Source: Rhodoferax sp. OV413 (GTDB lineage: Bacteria > Pseudomonadota > Gammaproteobacteria > Burkholderiales > Burkholderiaceae_C). Taken from it: a DNA stretch of 64,000 bases. Shown here in pieces: positions 1 through 8,723 of this stretch; positions within the stretch are counted from its first letter, which is position 1; the number at the start of each line of letters is the position of its first letter. A program made the translations under genes and the position numbers. The notes beneath the pieces were generated by a model that was given only the letters and a program-made list of their open reading frames with translations, had not been told where the DNA came from and searched no databases. The stretch lies in contig NZ_FNJA01000001.1 in the NCBI RefSeq assembly GCF_900104385.1, positions 718,386 through 782,385 of the forward strand. The letters are read 5' to 3'.

Positions 1-297
1 CGGGCAGGCCACGCGGATGGTGCCACGCGGTTCGGTTTGCGCCTGGGCCACGGCATCGGCCGCGGCGTCGGCTTCGTCGCGCATGGCCATGCAATGGCGA
101 TGGTAGATCTCGCCCACCTCGGTCAGTGACAGTTTGCGGGTGGTGCGCTGCAGCAGGCGCACGCCCAACCGGGCCTCCAGCTCGGCCACCCGGCGCGACA
201 GGCGCGATTTAGGCAGGCCCAGCGCCCGCCCGGCAGCCGCAAAACCGCCACGCTCCACCACCTCGGCAAAGTAAGCCATGTCATTGAGATCTTGCAT
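1..297 (-). CDS. LysR-family transcriptional regulator (5' part; runs off the left edge)
   Basis: Only the first 99 codons are in the window. Translation from the ATG at 297 begins [20 protein letters not shown] and continues through a typical LysR winged helix-turn-helix ([20 protein letters not shown], then [20 protein letters not shown]) and the start of the linker helix, ending at TIRVACP where the effector domain begins. The family are tetrameric DNA-binding regulators that commonly control a divergent neighbour. Here that neighbour is azoR, whose start lies 120 bases away, so control of azoR is the natural inference. The effector domain is not visible, so the ligand cannot be guessed. 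Confidence 0.9.
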   Translation of the reverse strand, partial: MQDLNDMAYFAEVVERGGFAAAGRALGLPKSRLSRRVAELEARLGVRLLQRTTRKLSLTEVGEIYHRHCMAMRDEADAAADAVAQAQTEPRGTIRVACP

Positions 298-417
298 TTG
301 TGGCTCCATTGTTCCACCAGTAGAACGATGCATCGCATTTTCACCCACTTATCAGCCCATTGTGAAGCTGGAACAATCCATCCATCGCCTTTCAGGCTTC
401 AACTCCCAAGACATTCC
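298..417. promoter_or_regulatory. Divergent LysR/azoR control region with a 9-base inverted repeat
   Basis: The space between the two divergent starts carries ATTGTTCCA (308-316) and its exact reverse complement TGGAACAAT (369-377). Next to the left arm is a smaller GTTC-N8-GAAC dyad (311-326). LysR regulators bind dyads in such spaces, so this is a plausible operator. No clear -35/-10 pair was assigned. Confidence 0.4.
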
Positions 418-1032
418 ATGAAACTGCTCCACATCGACTCCAGCATCCTCGGCTCCAACTCCGTCACCCGCACCCTCACCGCCCAGATCACCGCGCAGTG
501 GCAAGCCAGCCACCCCGGCACCACCTTAGAGCAACTGGACTTGGCCGTGGCCACGCCCAGCCATTTATCGGCCGAATCGCTGGGCTTTCGCCTGCCGGCT
601 GCCGATGACAGCCTGACGCCCGTGCAACGCGCTGAAAACGCGATTTCGGAACAGCTGGTGCAGCAGTTTCTGGCCGCCGACGTGATCGTCATCGGCGCCC
701 CGCTGTACAACTTCACCATCCCCACCCAGCTCAAGGCCTGGATCGACCGCATCTGCCAAGTGGGCCGCACCTTCAAGTACACCGAAAAAGGCCCTGTGGG
801 CCTGGCCGGCGGCAAGACCGTGATCGTGGCGCTGGGCCGCGGCGGCGTGTATTCGGCCTCCGAAGGCGGCCGTGCCATGGAACACCAAGAAAGCTACCTC
901 AGCGTGGTGTTTGGATTCCTGGGCATCACGGACGTACGCTTTGTGCGCGCCGAAGGCCTGGCCATGGGTCCCGATGCCAAGGCTGCAGCATTGGCTTCGG
1001 CCGAGCGCGAAATCGAAGCCCTAGCGGCCTAA
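418..1032 (+). CDS. azoR: FMN-dependent NADH:azo-/quinone oxidoreductase AzoR
   Basis: 204 residues, the normal AzoR length. The start at 418 gives [17 protein letters not shown], the canonical amino end of the family with the FMN-phosphate-binding serines; an upstream in-frame ATG would add about 40 residues without homology. The flavodoxin-like fold is marked by [18 protein letters not shown] at about residues 93-110 and the GRGGVYS loop near 141. The family reduces quinones and azo dyes in two-electron steps with NADH, as a cytosolic homodimer. It is divergent from a LysR gene that probably regulates it. Its TAA shares bases with the stop codon of the convergent HDAC-like gene. Confidence 0.93.
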   Translation: MKLLHIDSSILGSNSVTRTLTAQITAQWQASHPGTTLEQLDLAVATPSHLSAESLGFRLPAADDSLTPVQRAENAISEQLVQQFLAADVIVIGAPLYNFTIPTQLKAWIDRICQVGRTFKYTEKGPVGLAGGKTVIVALGRGGVYSASEGGRAMEHQESYLSVVFGFLGITDVRFVRAEGLAMGPDAKAAALASAEREIEALAA

Positions 1033-1979
1033 GCTACTCTTGCCCGCCAGCGGCGGGCATATTCCACGGCAACGGTATAGGTGTTGATCTGCACCTGTAC
1101 CGTTTCTTCTATCTGCACACCGTAGCCGCCGGCCATCGCAAAGGCCAGCGGCACACTCCGCTGCCAGGCCCAGTCGAAAACGCGGCGATCGCGGGCTTGC
1201 AGGCCGTCAAACGTCAGTTTGAGCCGGCCCAAGCGGTCGCCTTCAAATGGGTCGGCGCCCGCCAGGTAAATCACCAGGCCGGGCTCGAAGCGCTGCGCCA
1301 GCTGGTCCAGCGCAGTCTCCAGCGCTTCCATATAGGCATCGTCGGCACAGCCGTCGGGCAGGTGCACGTCCAGGTCACTGGCTTCCTTACGAAAAGGAAA
1401 GTTCTTTTCCCCGTGCAGCGACAAGGTAAACACACTGGCGTCGTTCTGAAAGATCTGCGCCGTGCCATTTCCCTGGTGCACATCCAGATCGACCACCGCC
1501 ACCTGCAGAGGTTTGCGGTGCGGACCGTGGGCACGCCCCCACTCGGCTTGCGCGACGCGGGCCGCCACCGCCGCGTCATTGAAAACACAAAACCCACCAC
1601 CTTTGTCGGCCGAGGCATGGTGCGTGCCGCCCGCCATATTGGCCGCAATGCCCTGCCCGCCCATGACCGCCCGCACTGCCGCCACGGTCGCCCCCGCAGA
1701 ACGGCGTGACCGCTCCACCATGGCGTCGCTCCAGGGGAAGCCAATCTCGCGCATCGCCTGCGGCTGCAAGGTCTGGATACTGCCGTCGGCTATCTGCCGT
1801 ATGTAGGCAGGATGGTGGGCCAGGGCCAGCTCGCCGTCGCTGGCGCGCGGAGCCTCCAGCATCTGCACCTGCGGCAACTCCTGCGCCACCCGGTCGCGCA
1901 GCATGCGGTACTTGGCCATGGGGAAACGGTGGCCCTGTGGCAGGGGCAAAACATAGTGGTCCGAATAGAAAGCGTGCAC
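1029..1979 (-). CDS. Histone deacetylase family protein (class II-like / acetoin-utilisation type)
   Basis: 316 residues. Zinc-deacetylase hallmarks are present: GGTHHAS with the His pair at 120-121, DLDVHQGNG with zinc-ligand Asp166 and His168, and [12 protein letters not shown] with Asp243 completing the metal site. Bacterial members deacetylate small molecules such as acetylpolyamines, or proteins; this compact cytosolic form cannot be assigned a substrate from sequence. It ends tail-to-tail with azoR, the two stop codons sharing a CTAA tetranucleotide. Its upstream side faces the phasin promoter region, so transcription of the two diverges. Confidence 0.88.
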   Translation of the reverse strand: MHAFYSDHYVLPLPQGHRFPMAKYRMLRDRVAQELPQVQMLEAPRASDGELALAHHPAYIRQIADGSIQTLQPQAMREIGFPWSDAMVERSRRSAGATVAAVRAVMGGQGIAANMAGGTHHASADKGGGFCVFNDAAVAARVAQAEWGRAHGPHRKPLQVAVVDLDVHQGNGTAQIFQNDASVFTLSLHGEKNFPFRKEASDLDVHLPDGCADDAYMEALETALDQLAQRFEPGLVIYLAGADPFEGDRLGRLKLTFDGLQARDRRVFDWAWQRSVPLAFAMAGGYGVQIEETVQVQINTYTVAVEYARRWRARVA

Positions 1980-2033
1980 GGCGTATATGTCTCAGTGATG
2001 GATTAGCTGGTCGATAGAGTCGAATCACTAATA

Positions 2034-2108
2034 TGCTGCAGCGCAGCAAAAGCCTATTGCAAGCTCTGGTAGACGGCCTATAATTTAATCCATGCTGCAC
2101 TGCAACAT
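2034..2108 (+). promoter_or_regulatory. Sigma-70-like phasin promoter flanked by two TGC-rich operator candidates
   Basis: TTGCAA (2057-2062), 16 bases, then TATAAT (2079-2084) is a near-consensus promoter. A TGCTGC-AGC-GCAGCA dyad (2034-2048) lies upstream of the -35. A second TGC-rich site, TGCTGCACTGCAACAT (2093-2108), covers the expected transcription start. Its 13-base core TGCACTGCAACAT recurs exactly just upstream of phaZ at 37525-37537. PhaR, the PHB-sensing repressor, is known to bind TGC-rich sequences at phaP promoters, so these are good operator candidates; that is inference. The phasin ribosome-binding site is GGAG at 2169-2172. Confidence 0.6.
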
Positions 2109-2178
2109 AAACCGGCCCAGGCCAGTCACAGCGCAGATATTGGATCTTATTTTTGTTTTTTATTAATCGGAGATTTAT

Positions 2179-2733
2179 ATGCTGACTGCTGAACAAGTTC
2201 TGGCTTCCCACAAGGCTACCGTTGAAACCCTGTTTGGTCTGACGACCAAGGCTTTCGAAGGCGTCGAAAAGCTGGTGGAACTGAACCTGACCGCTTCCAA
2301 GGCTGCCCTGTCTGAAGTCGCCACCCATTCGCAAGCTGTTCTGAGCGTGAAAGACGCACAAGAACTGCTGGCTCTGCAAGCTGGCCTGCTGCAGCCTCTG
2401 GCTGAAAAGACCGCTGCTTACAGCCGTCACCTGTACGACATCGCCCAAGGCACGAGCACTGAATTCGGCAAGGCTATCGAAGGCCAAACCGCTGAAGCCC
2501 AGAAGAAGATTGCTGGCTTGATCGAATCCGCTACCAAGAACGCACCTGCTGGCTCCGAGTCCGCCGTGGCTGTTCTGAAGAGCACCGTGACCGCCGCCAA
2601 CAACGCTTTTGAATCGGTTCAAAAGGCTGTGAAGCAAGCTTCCGACGCTGCTGAAGCCAACTTCAAGGCTGTTGCCGCATCTGCTGTGACCGCTGCTGGC
2701 AACACCGCCGCTGCTGCCACCAAGAAGCGTTAA
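2179..2733 (+). CDS. phaP: Phasin family protein (PHB granule-associated)
   Basis: 184 residues, in the usual PhaP range. The sequence is helical, alanine- and lysine-rich and free of Cys and Trp. It begins [20 protein letters not shown] and contains the phasin core ([20 protein letters not shown] at about 31-50), ending in an Ala-rich tail with AATKKR. Phasins coat PHB granules in the cytoplasm, control their size and number, and are highly expressed. The strong promoter and the efficient terminator just downstream make this a stand-alone highly expressed unit. Codon use is biased (GCT, AAG, GAA), unlike the GC3-rich neighbours, as expected for an abundant protein. The TGC-rich sites upstream suggest PhaR control. 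Confidence 0.92.
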   Translation: MLTAEQVLASHKATVETLFGLTTKAFEGVEKLVELNLTASKAALSEVATHSQAVLSVKDAQELLALQAGLLQPLAEKTAAYSRHLYDIAQGTSTEFGKAIEGQTAEAQKKIAGLIESATKNAPAGSESAVAVLKSTVTAANNAFESVQKAVKQASDAAEANFKAVAASAVTAAGNTAAAATKKR

Positions 2734-2852
2734 TTCCAAAGGTTGACCCTGGCTTTTTGCCTAGCCCGGATAGACAATGACCTTTTGAAACCTCGGTTTC
2801 GCCAGTTGTCTCCTCGGGTCCTTTCGATGCCATCAGGCTCAGGGATCCCTTC

Positions 2853-2883
2853 AAAGCCCCATCTTCGGACGGGGCTTTTTTTT
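2853..2883 (+). terminator. Rho-independent terminator of phaP
   Basis: AAAGCCCC, a short ATCTTCGGAC loop region, and GGGGCTTTTTTTTT form a GC-rich stem followed by nine T residues, about 120 bases after the phasin stop codon. Confidence 0.9.
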
Positions 2884-2896
2884 CGTCTGCTATTAA

Positions 2897-3001
2897 TGGC
2901 TCACCCCCAGGCTGCAGTGCTGCGCACTTTTCGCCCACCCCCTTGCAGGGGGCAACACCAGCAGCCTGGCAAAGCCAGTTCTGCGGTGTTTCTGGAAGGG
3001 C
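2897..3001 (+). repeat. 105-base dispersed repeat, copy A
   Basis: By eye this matches the reverse complement of 11774-11878 at about 99 of 105 positions. It contains potential hairpins (ACCCCCTTGCAGGGGG; CAGCCTGGC with GCCAG) and no reading frame of note. Both copies lie in intergenic space next to a gene boundary. I recall similar GGCTCACCCCCAGG...GTTTCTGG elements from other Comamonadaceae genomes. The rest of 2734-3030 holds only the phaP terminator. Confidence 0.85.
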
Positions 3002-3030
3002 TCGTTCTGCCTGTAGCCTGGGGCAAATAG

Positions 3031-3978
3031 CTACCGACTCTTCGCCAGCAGCGCTGCCTGCAGCTGCGGCAACAGCTGCAGCATCGCCGCCCGCCCGGCC
3101 AGAATCGAACGGCGCCGGGCCGCAAAATCAGCGCTCTTGATGCCTAGCAGCGACGGGCGCACCACCACATCGGCGTCGCGCAGCTCGTAGGTGTTGATGC
3201 TTTTGCCCATGATGGCAAAGGTTTGCAGCAGGATCTGCAGTGTGTCGTTGGCCAGATTGCCCTCGGGCGCGCTAGAGATATCGACAGCAATCACCAGCTC
3301 GGCGCCCATCTGGTGCGCAAACCGCACCGGCACCGGCGACACCAGGCCGCCGTCCACGTACTCATGCGTACCGATCTTCACCGGCTGGAACACCGCGGGC
3401 ACTGCGCTGGACGCGCGCACCGCCGTGCCGGTATCCCCGCGCTGGAACAGCACGGCCTCGCCGCTGTTCAGGTCGGTGGCCACAATGCCCAGGGGCAGCG
3501 GCATGGCTTCGATCGGCCGGTTCGCCACCTGGGCGTTGACGTAGCGGGCCAGCGCATCGCCGCGCAGCATGCCGCGGCTGAAGATCGGCAGAGTCCAGTC
3601 GGTGAACGCGGCCTCCTCCATGGTCTCGGCGACCAGCTGCATCTGGGCACCGGTCTTGCCACTGGCATACAGCGACGCCACCAGGCTGCCCGCCGAGGTA
3701 CCCACCACCAGGTCCGGCCGGATGCCCGCCTCTTCCAATACCTGCAGCACGCCCACATGGGCAAAGCCGCGGGCTGCACCGCCGCCCAGGGCCAGGCCTA
3801 TGCGCGGCAGGCGCTTGGCGACAGGCGGATTGACCGTCGGCGGCTGGTTGACCTCGACCGGCGCCGTGGCACAGCCGGCCAGAAACACCGCTACAGCTAG
3901 CAGCCCGCCGGCCCGCCAGCCCAGGCCACGGCCTGCTTGGAATGGGTTGAAAAAATACCGTGTTGTTTGTTGTGTCAT
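3031..3978 (-). CDS. Patatin-like phospholipase, predicted lipoprotein
   Basis: 315 residues from the ATG at 3978, chosen because it places a lipoprotein signal (MTQQTTRYFF... ending VFLAGC, Cys36) at the amino end; upstream starts add a non-signal extension. The patatin domain follows: GGGAARG oxyanion loop (about 65-71), nucleophile in GTSAGS (Ser95) and catalytic Asp in DGG (209-211). The family hydrolyses phospholipids or acylglycerols with a Ser-Asp dyad; the lipobox implies membrane anchoring, probably facing the periplasm. It is most like the RssA/NTE-type single-domain patatins. It is divergent from the membrane protein gene at 4087, about 108 bases away. Confidence 0.88.
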   Translation of the reverse strand: MTQQTTRYFFNPFQAGRGLGWRAGGLLAVAVFLAGCATAPVEVNQPPTVNPPVAKRLPRIGLALGGGAARGFAHVGVLQVLEEAGIRPDLVVGTSAGSLVASLYASGKTGAQMQLVAETMEEAAFTDWTLPIFSRGMLRGDALARYVNAQVANRPIEAMPLPLGIVATDLNSGEAVLFQRGDTGTAVRASSAVPAVFQPVKIGTHEYVDGGLVSPVPVRFAHQMGAELVIAVDISSAPEGNLANDTLQILLQTFAIMGKSINTYELRDADVVVRPSLLGIKSADFAARRRSILAGRAAMLQLLPQLQAALLAKSR

Positions 3979-4086
3979 TGCCGCTACCGTATCTGTCGCA
4001 GATAAATCTTTCATGTACCGCCAGGTACCGATGCGGGTATTCTCGCCGGCCCGCAGCAGCCCAATCTGGCCGACAATCGGCTCGCC

Positions 4087-4830
4087 ATGCTGCAACGCCT
4101 CAACGCCCACACCCTGCTACTGTTTGGACTGCTGGGCGTCGCGGCCGGCTGGTGGAGCCAGGGCAGCCTGCCCGCCCACCAACGGCTGGCACCGGCCACG
4201 CTGACCGAGCCGCTGCAGACCGCCACTGCCAGCGCCGCCTTCACGGCCCGCGTTGGCCAGGTCGACTACCGCATCACCCCACGCTACGACTACGAACTGG
4301 TGGGCCTGGTGGTCAGCCGGCACGACTCCGACGCCTGGTGGGACTGGATCCACGCCGCCAGCAACGACCACCTGAACGTGGTCGACCTGTGTGTGGTGTG
4401 GGGCGCCAATGCGGCGGCCGGTGCCTATGAGCGCATGGCCTTTTCCAGCGGCCAGTTCGTCTGCTACTTCAGCACCGACAGCGATGAGATCTGGCGCCCC
4501 GACTATGTGCGCGCGCTATCGAACAACCACCTGCTGACCGATTCGCCGCGCATTGCCCGCCAGCTGCGCGGCATGCAGGTGGGCGATCAGATCCGCCTGC
4601 GCGGCAGCCTGGTGGAATACGCGCACAACGCCGGCTTCGCGTTCTTCAGAGGCACGTCGACCAGCCGCGACGACACCGGTAGCGGTGCCTGCGAAACGAT
4701 TTTTGTGCGCGAAGCCAGCGTGCTGCAGGCAGCACCCGCCTGGCCGCGCTGGCTATCGCGCCTGGGCTGGGCCTTGCTGGTCATCGGACTGGTACTGCTG
4801 TGGAAGCAGCCGCACCGGGCGCGCGACTGA
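4087..4830 (+). CDS. Hypothetical membrane protein with two terminal transmembrane segments
   Basis: 247 residues, family not recognised. A hydrophobic segment at the start (LLLFGLLGVAAGWW, about 10-23) and another at the end (LGWALLVIGLVLLW, about 227-240) bracket a soluble domain of about 200 residues. That domain is rich in Trp, Tyr and Asp and contains YDYELVGLVVSRHDSDAWWD and a pair of Cys residues (VDLCVVWG, FVCYFS). With both ends hydrophobic, the middle is likely periplasmic. It is divergent from the patatin gene. A palindromic element and the tct terminator follow directly. No function is inferred. Confidence 0.7.
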   Translation: MLQRLNAHTLLLFGLLGVAAGWWSQGSLPAHQRLAPATLTEPLQTATASAAFTARVGQVDYRITPRYDYELVGLVVSRHDSDAWWDWIHAASNDHLNVVDLCVVWGANAAAGAYERMAFSSGQFVCYFSTDSDEIWRPDYVRALSNNHLLTDSPRIARQLRGMQVGDQIRLRGSLVEYAHNAGFAFFRGTSTSRDDTGSGACETIFVREASVLQAAPAWPRWLSRLGWALLVIGLVLLWKQPHRARD

Positions 4831-4890
4831 TTACTATCAAAAATATAGCTGCTGGCGCAGGTAGTATTTGCGCTAGAAGGCATTTTTGTA
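4831..4890 (+). repeat. Interspersed palindromic element (intergenic copy)
   Basis: Reads TACTATCAAAAATATAGCTG, then CTGGCGCAGGTAGTATTTGC, then GCTAGAAGGCATTTTTGTAT. This is one of about fifteen copies in the window. The shared plan is TATCAAAAA-TAGCTGCT(A/T)GCGC, a 6-12 base spacer, and GCGCTAGAGGC-ATTTTT, or its complement. It starts immediately after the stop codon of the preceding gene. Confidence 0.8.
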
Positions 4891-4928
4891 TAAAAAAAGA
4901 CCGGGCACTTTGCAGTGCGCCGGTCTTT
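4891..4928 (-). terminator. Terminator of the tctCBA transcript
   Basis: A long stem pairs AAAGACCGG (4896-4904) with CCGGTCTTT (4920-4928), with an inner GCACT/AGTGC pairing. Read on the minus strand it is followed by seven T residues (4892-4898). It lies 20 bases beyond the tctA stop codon. Confidence 0.88.
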
Positions 4929-4948
4929 AGGCAGTAGCAGATCAGGGC

Positions 4949-6451
4949 TTAGTTCAGCACGATCTTTTTCTTGGCGGTCAGTATCTTCAGCAGCCGCGGC
5001 AAGAACAGCACCGACAGCACCACGATTAGCAGGGTCAGCGACATCGGGCGTTCCAGGAAGATGCTCCACTTGCCTTCGCCGATGGACAGCGCATTGCGCA
5101 TCTGGGCTTCGGCCAGCGGGCCCAGGATCATGCCGACCACCACCGGTGCGGTCGGGAAGTCGAAGCGCCGCATCACCACACCCAGCAGGCCGATACCGTA
5201 CAGCAGCACCAGGTCGAACGCGCTTTGGCGCATGCCGTAGACGCCGACCGTAGCGAAAATCAGGATACCGGCGTACAGCTGGGGCTTGGGAATCTTCAGC
5301 AGCTTGACCCACAGGCCGACCATGGGCAGGTTCAGCACCAGCAGCATCACGTTGCCGATGTACAGCGAAGCGATCAGCGCCCAGACCAGGTTGGCGTTGG
5401 TGTCGAACAGCTGCGGACCAGGCTGGATGCCGTAGTTCTGGAACGCGCCGAGCAGAATCGCCGCGGTGTTCGAGGTCGGGATGCCCAGGGTCAGCAGCGG
5501 GATCAGCGTGGCGGTGATGGCCGCATTGTTGGCGGCTTCGGGGCCGGCCACACCTTCGATGGCGCCGGTGGTACCAAACTCTTCCTTGTTCTTGGAGATC
5601 TTCTTCTCGACCGCGTAGCTCAGGAAGGTCGGAATCTCGCTGCCGCCGGCCGGGATCGTGCCGAACGGGAAGCCGATGGCGGTGGCGCGCAGCCAGGCTG
5701 GCCAGGAGCGCTTCCACTCGGCCTTGGTCATGTGGACCTTGCTCATGGGGTTGGCGGTTTCTACCGTGCGGCCTTCGTACATCACGTTGTACAGGGCTTC
5801 GCTGACGGCGAACAAGCCGACGGCGATCAGCACCACTTCCAGGCCGTCCATCAGCTCCGAGACACCACCGGTGTAGCGGGCCGAGCCGGTCAGCTGGTCC
5901 AGCCCGACCAGGCCCATGGCCAGGCCGATGAACAGCGAAGTCAGGCCGCGCACCGTGCTCTTGCCCAGCACCGCGCTCACCGTGGTGAAGGCCAGCAGCA
6001 TCAGCATGAAGTATTCGGGCGGGCCCAGGCGGATCGCGTAGGTGGCCACCAGCGGCGCAAACAAGGTCACCAGCACGGTGGCGATGGTGCCCGCCACAAA
6101 CGAGCCTATGGCGGCCGTCGCCAGGGCGGCGCCGGCACGGCCATTCTTGGCCATCTTGTTGCCTTCCATGGCCGTGACCATGGAGCCCGATTCACCCGGC
6201 GTGTTCAACAGGATGGAGGTGGTCGAGCCACCGTACATCGCGCCGTAGTAGATGCCGGCAAAGAAGATCATCGAGGCCGTGGCCTCGACCTTCACGGTGA
6301 TCGGCAGCAGCATCGCTACTGCGGTAGCCGGGCCGATACCGGGCAGCACGCCAATGGCCGTGCCCAGGGTGCAACCCACCAGCGCCCACAGCAGGTTCAC
6401 CGGCGTACCCGCCGTGATGAAACCCTGCAATAAATTGTTCCAAATATCCAT
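4949..6451 (-). CDS. tctA: Tripartite tricarboxylate transporter large permease TctA
   Basis: 500 residues from the ATG at 6451, giving the family start [11 protein letters not shown]; an in-frame ATG three codons upstream is the alternative. The sequence is highly hydrophobic with about a dozen membrane helices. It carries the TctA signatures [20 protein letters not shown] (about 24-43) and [22 protein letters not shown]. Together with TctB and the periplasmic TctC it forms a secondary carboxylate importer driven by ion gradients. The ATG overlaps the TAA of tctB by one base, implying translational coupling. A hairpin with a T run ends the operon. The transported substrate cannot be read from the permease. 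Confidence 0.93.
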   Translation of the reverse strand: MDIWNNLLQGFITAGTPVNLLWALVGCTLGTAIGVLPGIGPATAVAMLLPITVKVEATASMIFFAGIYYGAMYGGSTTSILLNTPGESGSMVTAMEGNKMAKNGRAGAALATAAIGSFVAGTIATVLVTLFAPLVATYAIRLGPPEYFMLMLLAFTTVSAVLGKSTVRGLTSLFIGLAMGLVGLDQLTGSARYTGGVSELMDGLEVVLIAVGLFAVSEALYNVMYEGRTVETANPMSKVHMTKAEWKRSWPAWLRATAIGFPFGTIPAGGSEIPTFLSYAVEKKISKNKEEFGTTGAIEGVAGPEAANNAAITATLIPLLTLGIPTSNTAAILLGAFQNYGIQPGPQLFDTNANLVWALIASLYIGNVMLLVLNLPMVGLWVKLLKIPKPQLYAGILIFATVGVYGMRQSAFDLVLLYGIGLLGVVMRRFDFPTAPVVVGMILGPLAEAQMRNALSIGEGKWSIFLERPMSLTLLIVVLSVLFLPRLLKILTAKKKIVLN

Positions 6452-6957
6452 TACAACCATCCCGTCTGCGTCAAGCCAGGCAAATTGATGGCCAGCAGTT
6501 GCGTAAACATCCAGTACACCGGCGCGGCAATCGCAAAGCCCACCGCACCGTCCACCACCCAGGAGCGCAGGCTCATATCGAGCCGGCCTTCGGCCGATTT
6601 AAAGCCACGCACCGCCAGCACAAAGCACAGGGTGCAGCTCAAGATGAAACCGATGGTGGTGATCAAGGCGGCGTTGAGCAAGATGCCCACCGACACCCAC
6701 ACGAAGGCGGGCCAGTCGGCCCGCTCTCCGCCGGACGGCTCTTCCATGAAACGGAAGCCGCCGGACTGCGACTCCCACACCAGCAGCGCGCCGAACAGCA
6801 TCAGCGCCACCGCCACCACCCAAGGCAGAAAGTTGGGGCCAACGCCGGAGTAGCCCGCATCGGACTTGATGTCCAGGGCCCCCACGGCCATTGCCACACC
6901 CACAGCCGCGGTGCCCAGACCGATCAAGGTCTGGGAGGTTTTCATAGACTGAGCCAT
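6451..6957 (-). CDS. tctB: Tripartite tricarboxylate transporter small subunit TctB
   Basis: 168 residues from the ATG at 6957, which is preceded by AAGG at good spacing and lies four bases after the tctC stop codon; longer starts would overlap tctC. Four hydrophobic segments fit TctB: near the start ([16 protein letters not shown]), at [16 protein letters not shown], at [20 protein letters not shown] and near the end ([15 protein letters not shown]). TctB is the poorly conserved small membrane subunit that partners TctA. The tctC-tctB-tctA order and tight spacing support the call more than sequence similarity does. Confidence 0.88.
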   Translation of the reverse strand: MAQSMKTSQTLIGLGTAAVGVAMAVGALDIKSDAGYSGVGPNFLPWVVAVALMLFGALLVWESQSGGFRFMEEPSGGERADWPAFVWVSVGILLNAALITTIGFILSCTLCFVLAVRGFKSAEGRLDMSLRSWVVDGAVGFAIAAPVYWMFTQLLAINLPGLTQTGWL

Positions 6958-6961
6958 CGCC

Positions 6962-7921
6962 TTACACCATGCCCGACTTGACCATGGTGGCGCGCAGGCT
7001 GGCGAAGTCGTCATCGACAAACTTCTCGAACTCTGCGCCGGAGATCACGGCGGGCGTCCAGTTGTTCTTCTCGACCGCTTCGGCCCAGGCTTTGGACTTG
7101 GTGGCCTTGATGATCAGCTCGGTCAGCGTCTTGCGCTGCTCGGGGGTGATGCCGCCCGCGCCGTACACGCCGCGCCAGTTTCCGATTTCCACGTTGATGC
7201 CCTGCTCTTTCAGGGTCGGGATGTCCACGCCTTTCAGGCGCGTGCCCGAAGTCATGGCCAGCGCCTTCATCTTGCCGGTCTTGATGTATTCGGAGAACTC
7301 GCTCAGGCCGCTGCCGCCCACCGTGACGTTGCCGCCCAGGATGGCCGCAGTGGCTTCACCGCCCCCACGGAAGGCCACGTAGTTGATCTTGGAGGGGTCT
7401 ACGCCTGCATCGCGGGCAATCATGGCCGCAGCGATGTGCTCGGTGGAGCCGCGCGAACCGCCGCCCCATTTGATGCTGCCGGGGTCTTTCTTCAGCTGCT
7501 CGACCACTTCCTTCATGTTCTTGAACTGCGAATTGGCTGGCAGCACGAACACGTTGTACTCGGTGGTCAGGCGCGCCAGCGGCGTGGCCTGCGACAGGCT
7601 GACCGGTGGCTTGCCGGTGATGATGCCGCCCAGCATGACGGCGCCCATGACCATCAAGGCATTGGGGTCGCCCTTGCTGCCGTTGACGAACTGGGCCAGG
7701 CCCAGAGCGCCGGCTGCGCCGCCCTTGTTGTCGAAGCTGACGGTGTCAACCACCTTGGCATCGGTCATGGCCTTGCCCAAGGCACGGCCGGTGGTGTCCC
7801 AGCCGCCACCGGGGTTGGCCGGAATCATCATCTTGATATTGGTGCTGGCACGGGCTGCCATGGGCAGGGTTCCGGCAGCGGCCAACACGGCCAAGGACTT
7901 CAAAAAAGCATCACGACGCAT
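6962..7921 (-). CDS. tctC: Periplasmic tricarboxylate-binding receptor TctC (Bug family)
   Basis: 319 residues. It starts with MRRDAFLKSLAVLAAAG and an ARA|S signal-peptidase site near residue 25, so the mature protein is periplasmic. The Bug-family ligand-loop pattern is visible as IPANPGGGWDTTGRALGKAM (about 33-52), followed by a GGAAGALG loop. It captures a di- or tricarboxylate and delivers it to TctAB. AGGAG six bases before the ATG is a strong ribosome-binding site. It is divergent from tctDE, the usual arrangement in which the sensor pair induces the transporter. Confidence 0.93.
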   Translation of the reverse strand: MRRDAFLKSLAVLAAAGTLPMAARASTNIKMMIPANPGGGWDTTGRALGKAMTDAKVVDTVSFDNKGGAAGALGLAQFVNGSKGDPNALMVMGAVMLGGIITGKPPVSLSQATPLARLTTEYNVFVLPANSQFKNMKEVVEQLKKDPGSIKWGGGSRGSTEHIAAAMIARDAGVDPSKINYVAFRGGGEATAAILGGNVTVGGSGLSEFSEYIKTGKMKALAMTSGTRLKGVDIPTLKEQGINVEIGNWRGVYGAGGITPEQRKTLTELIIKATKSKAWAEAVEKNNWTPAVISGAEFEKFVDDDFASLRATMVKSGMV

Positions 7922-8008
7922 AACTGTCTCCTGAGGAATGGACGAACCTGCCGATCATGCATCGCTTGCCTGTCAGTTCGCTGTCGGAATGTACTAGGGG
8001 AAATGCTA

Positions 8009-8713
8009 ATGTCGGGGGTTATGAAACTGCTCCTTGTTGAAGACGATCCGGCCATGCAGACCACGCTGCAGCGGGCCCTGAGCCGGCGCGGCATCCGCGT
8101 GCAAGCCTGCGGCGACGGGCGGGTGGCACTCGATTTATGGCTGACCAACCCGCCCGATGTGGTGCTGCTCGACCTGACCCTGCCCGGCATGGACGGCCTG
8201 CAGGTGCTGGCCGCGGCCCGCAAGGAAGGCCTGCGCACCCCGGTGCTGATACTCACCGCGCGCGGCACCGTGGGCGACCGGGTGCTGGGCCTGAACGCCG
8301 GCGCCGACGACTACCTGCCCAAGCCCTTCGACCTGGAAGAGCTCGAAGCCCGCCTGCGCGCGCTGGCCCGACGCAGCGCCGACAGCAACGCCGACTTTGA
8401 AGATAAATCGGCCCCCAGTGCAATCACAGTTGGCACGCTACGCTATGAAAAAGAGAGTGGCGCGGTCTACCACCTGGACCAGATCATGGAGCTCAGCCCA
8501 CGCGAACTGGCGCTGTTACGCCCCCTGCTGGCCCAGCCAGGCCACGCGGTCACCAAGGAGCGCTTGTTCGAACTGGTGTTCCCCGGCGCCCAGGAGGTGC
8601 AGTTCGAAGCGATCGAAGTCATCGCCTACCGGCTGCGCAAAAAGCTCAGCCATACCGGCGTGCAGCTGATGACCCTGCGCGGCCTGGGCTACCTGCTGAA
8701 AGCCAGTGCATGA
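8009..8713 (+). CDS. tctD: Response regulator TctD (OmpR/PhoB family)
   Basis: The receiver domain has the acidic pair in LLLVEDDP, phosphoacceptor Asp55 in VVLLDLTLPG and the lysine in YLPKPFD. A winged-helix output domain follows, ending VQLMTLRGLGYLL. The start at 8009 is preferred because AGGGG lies eight bases upstream; the ATG at 8021 (MKLLLVEDD) is the alternative and has poor spacing. The interdomain linker (about 133-148) contains an in-frame copy of the window's palindromic repeat. Phosphorylated by TctE, it should activate the divergent tctCBA operon in response to the transported carboxylate. Confidence 0.9.
   Translation: MSGVMKLLLVEDDPAMQTTLQRALSRRGIRVQACGDGRVALDLWLTNPPDVVLLDLTLPGMDGLQVLAAARKEGLRTPVLILTARGTVGDRVLGLNAGADDYLPKPFDLEELEARLRALARRSADSNADFEDKSAPSAITVGTLRYEKESGAVYHLDQIMELSPRELALLRPLLAQPGHAVTKERLFELVFPGAQEVQFEAIEVIAYRLRKKLSHTGVQLMTLRGLGYLLKASA
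8405..8453 (+). repeat. Palindromic element copy inside tctD (interdomain linker)
   Basis: AAATCGGCCCCCAGTGCA ... CGCTACGCTATGAAAAAG matches the plan of the intergenic copy at 34585 (AAATCGGCCTCTAGCGCA ... GAGCAGCTATTTAAAAC). It is translated as DKSAPSAITVGTLRYEKE between receiver and DNA-binding domains. The right half coincides with residues homologous in other TctD proteins, so the copy boundary is less sure than in moeA. Confidence 0.5.
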
Positions 8714-8723
8714 AAGCCAGCGC

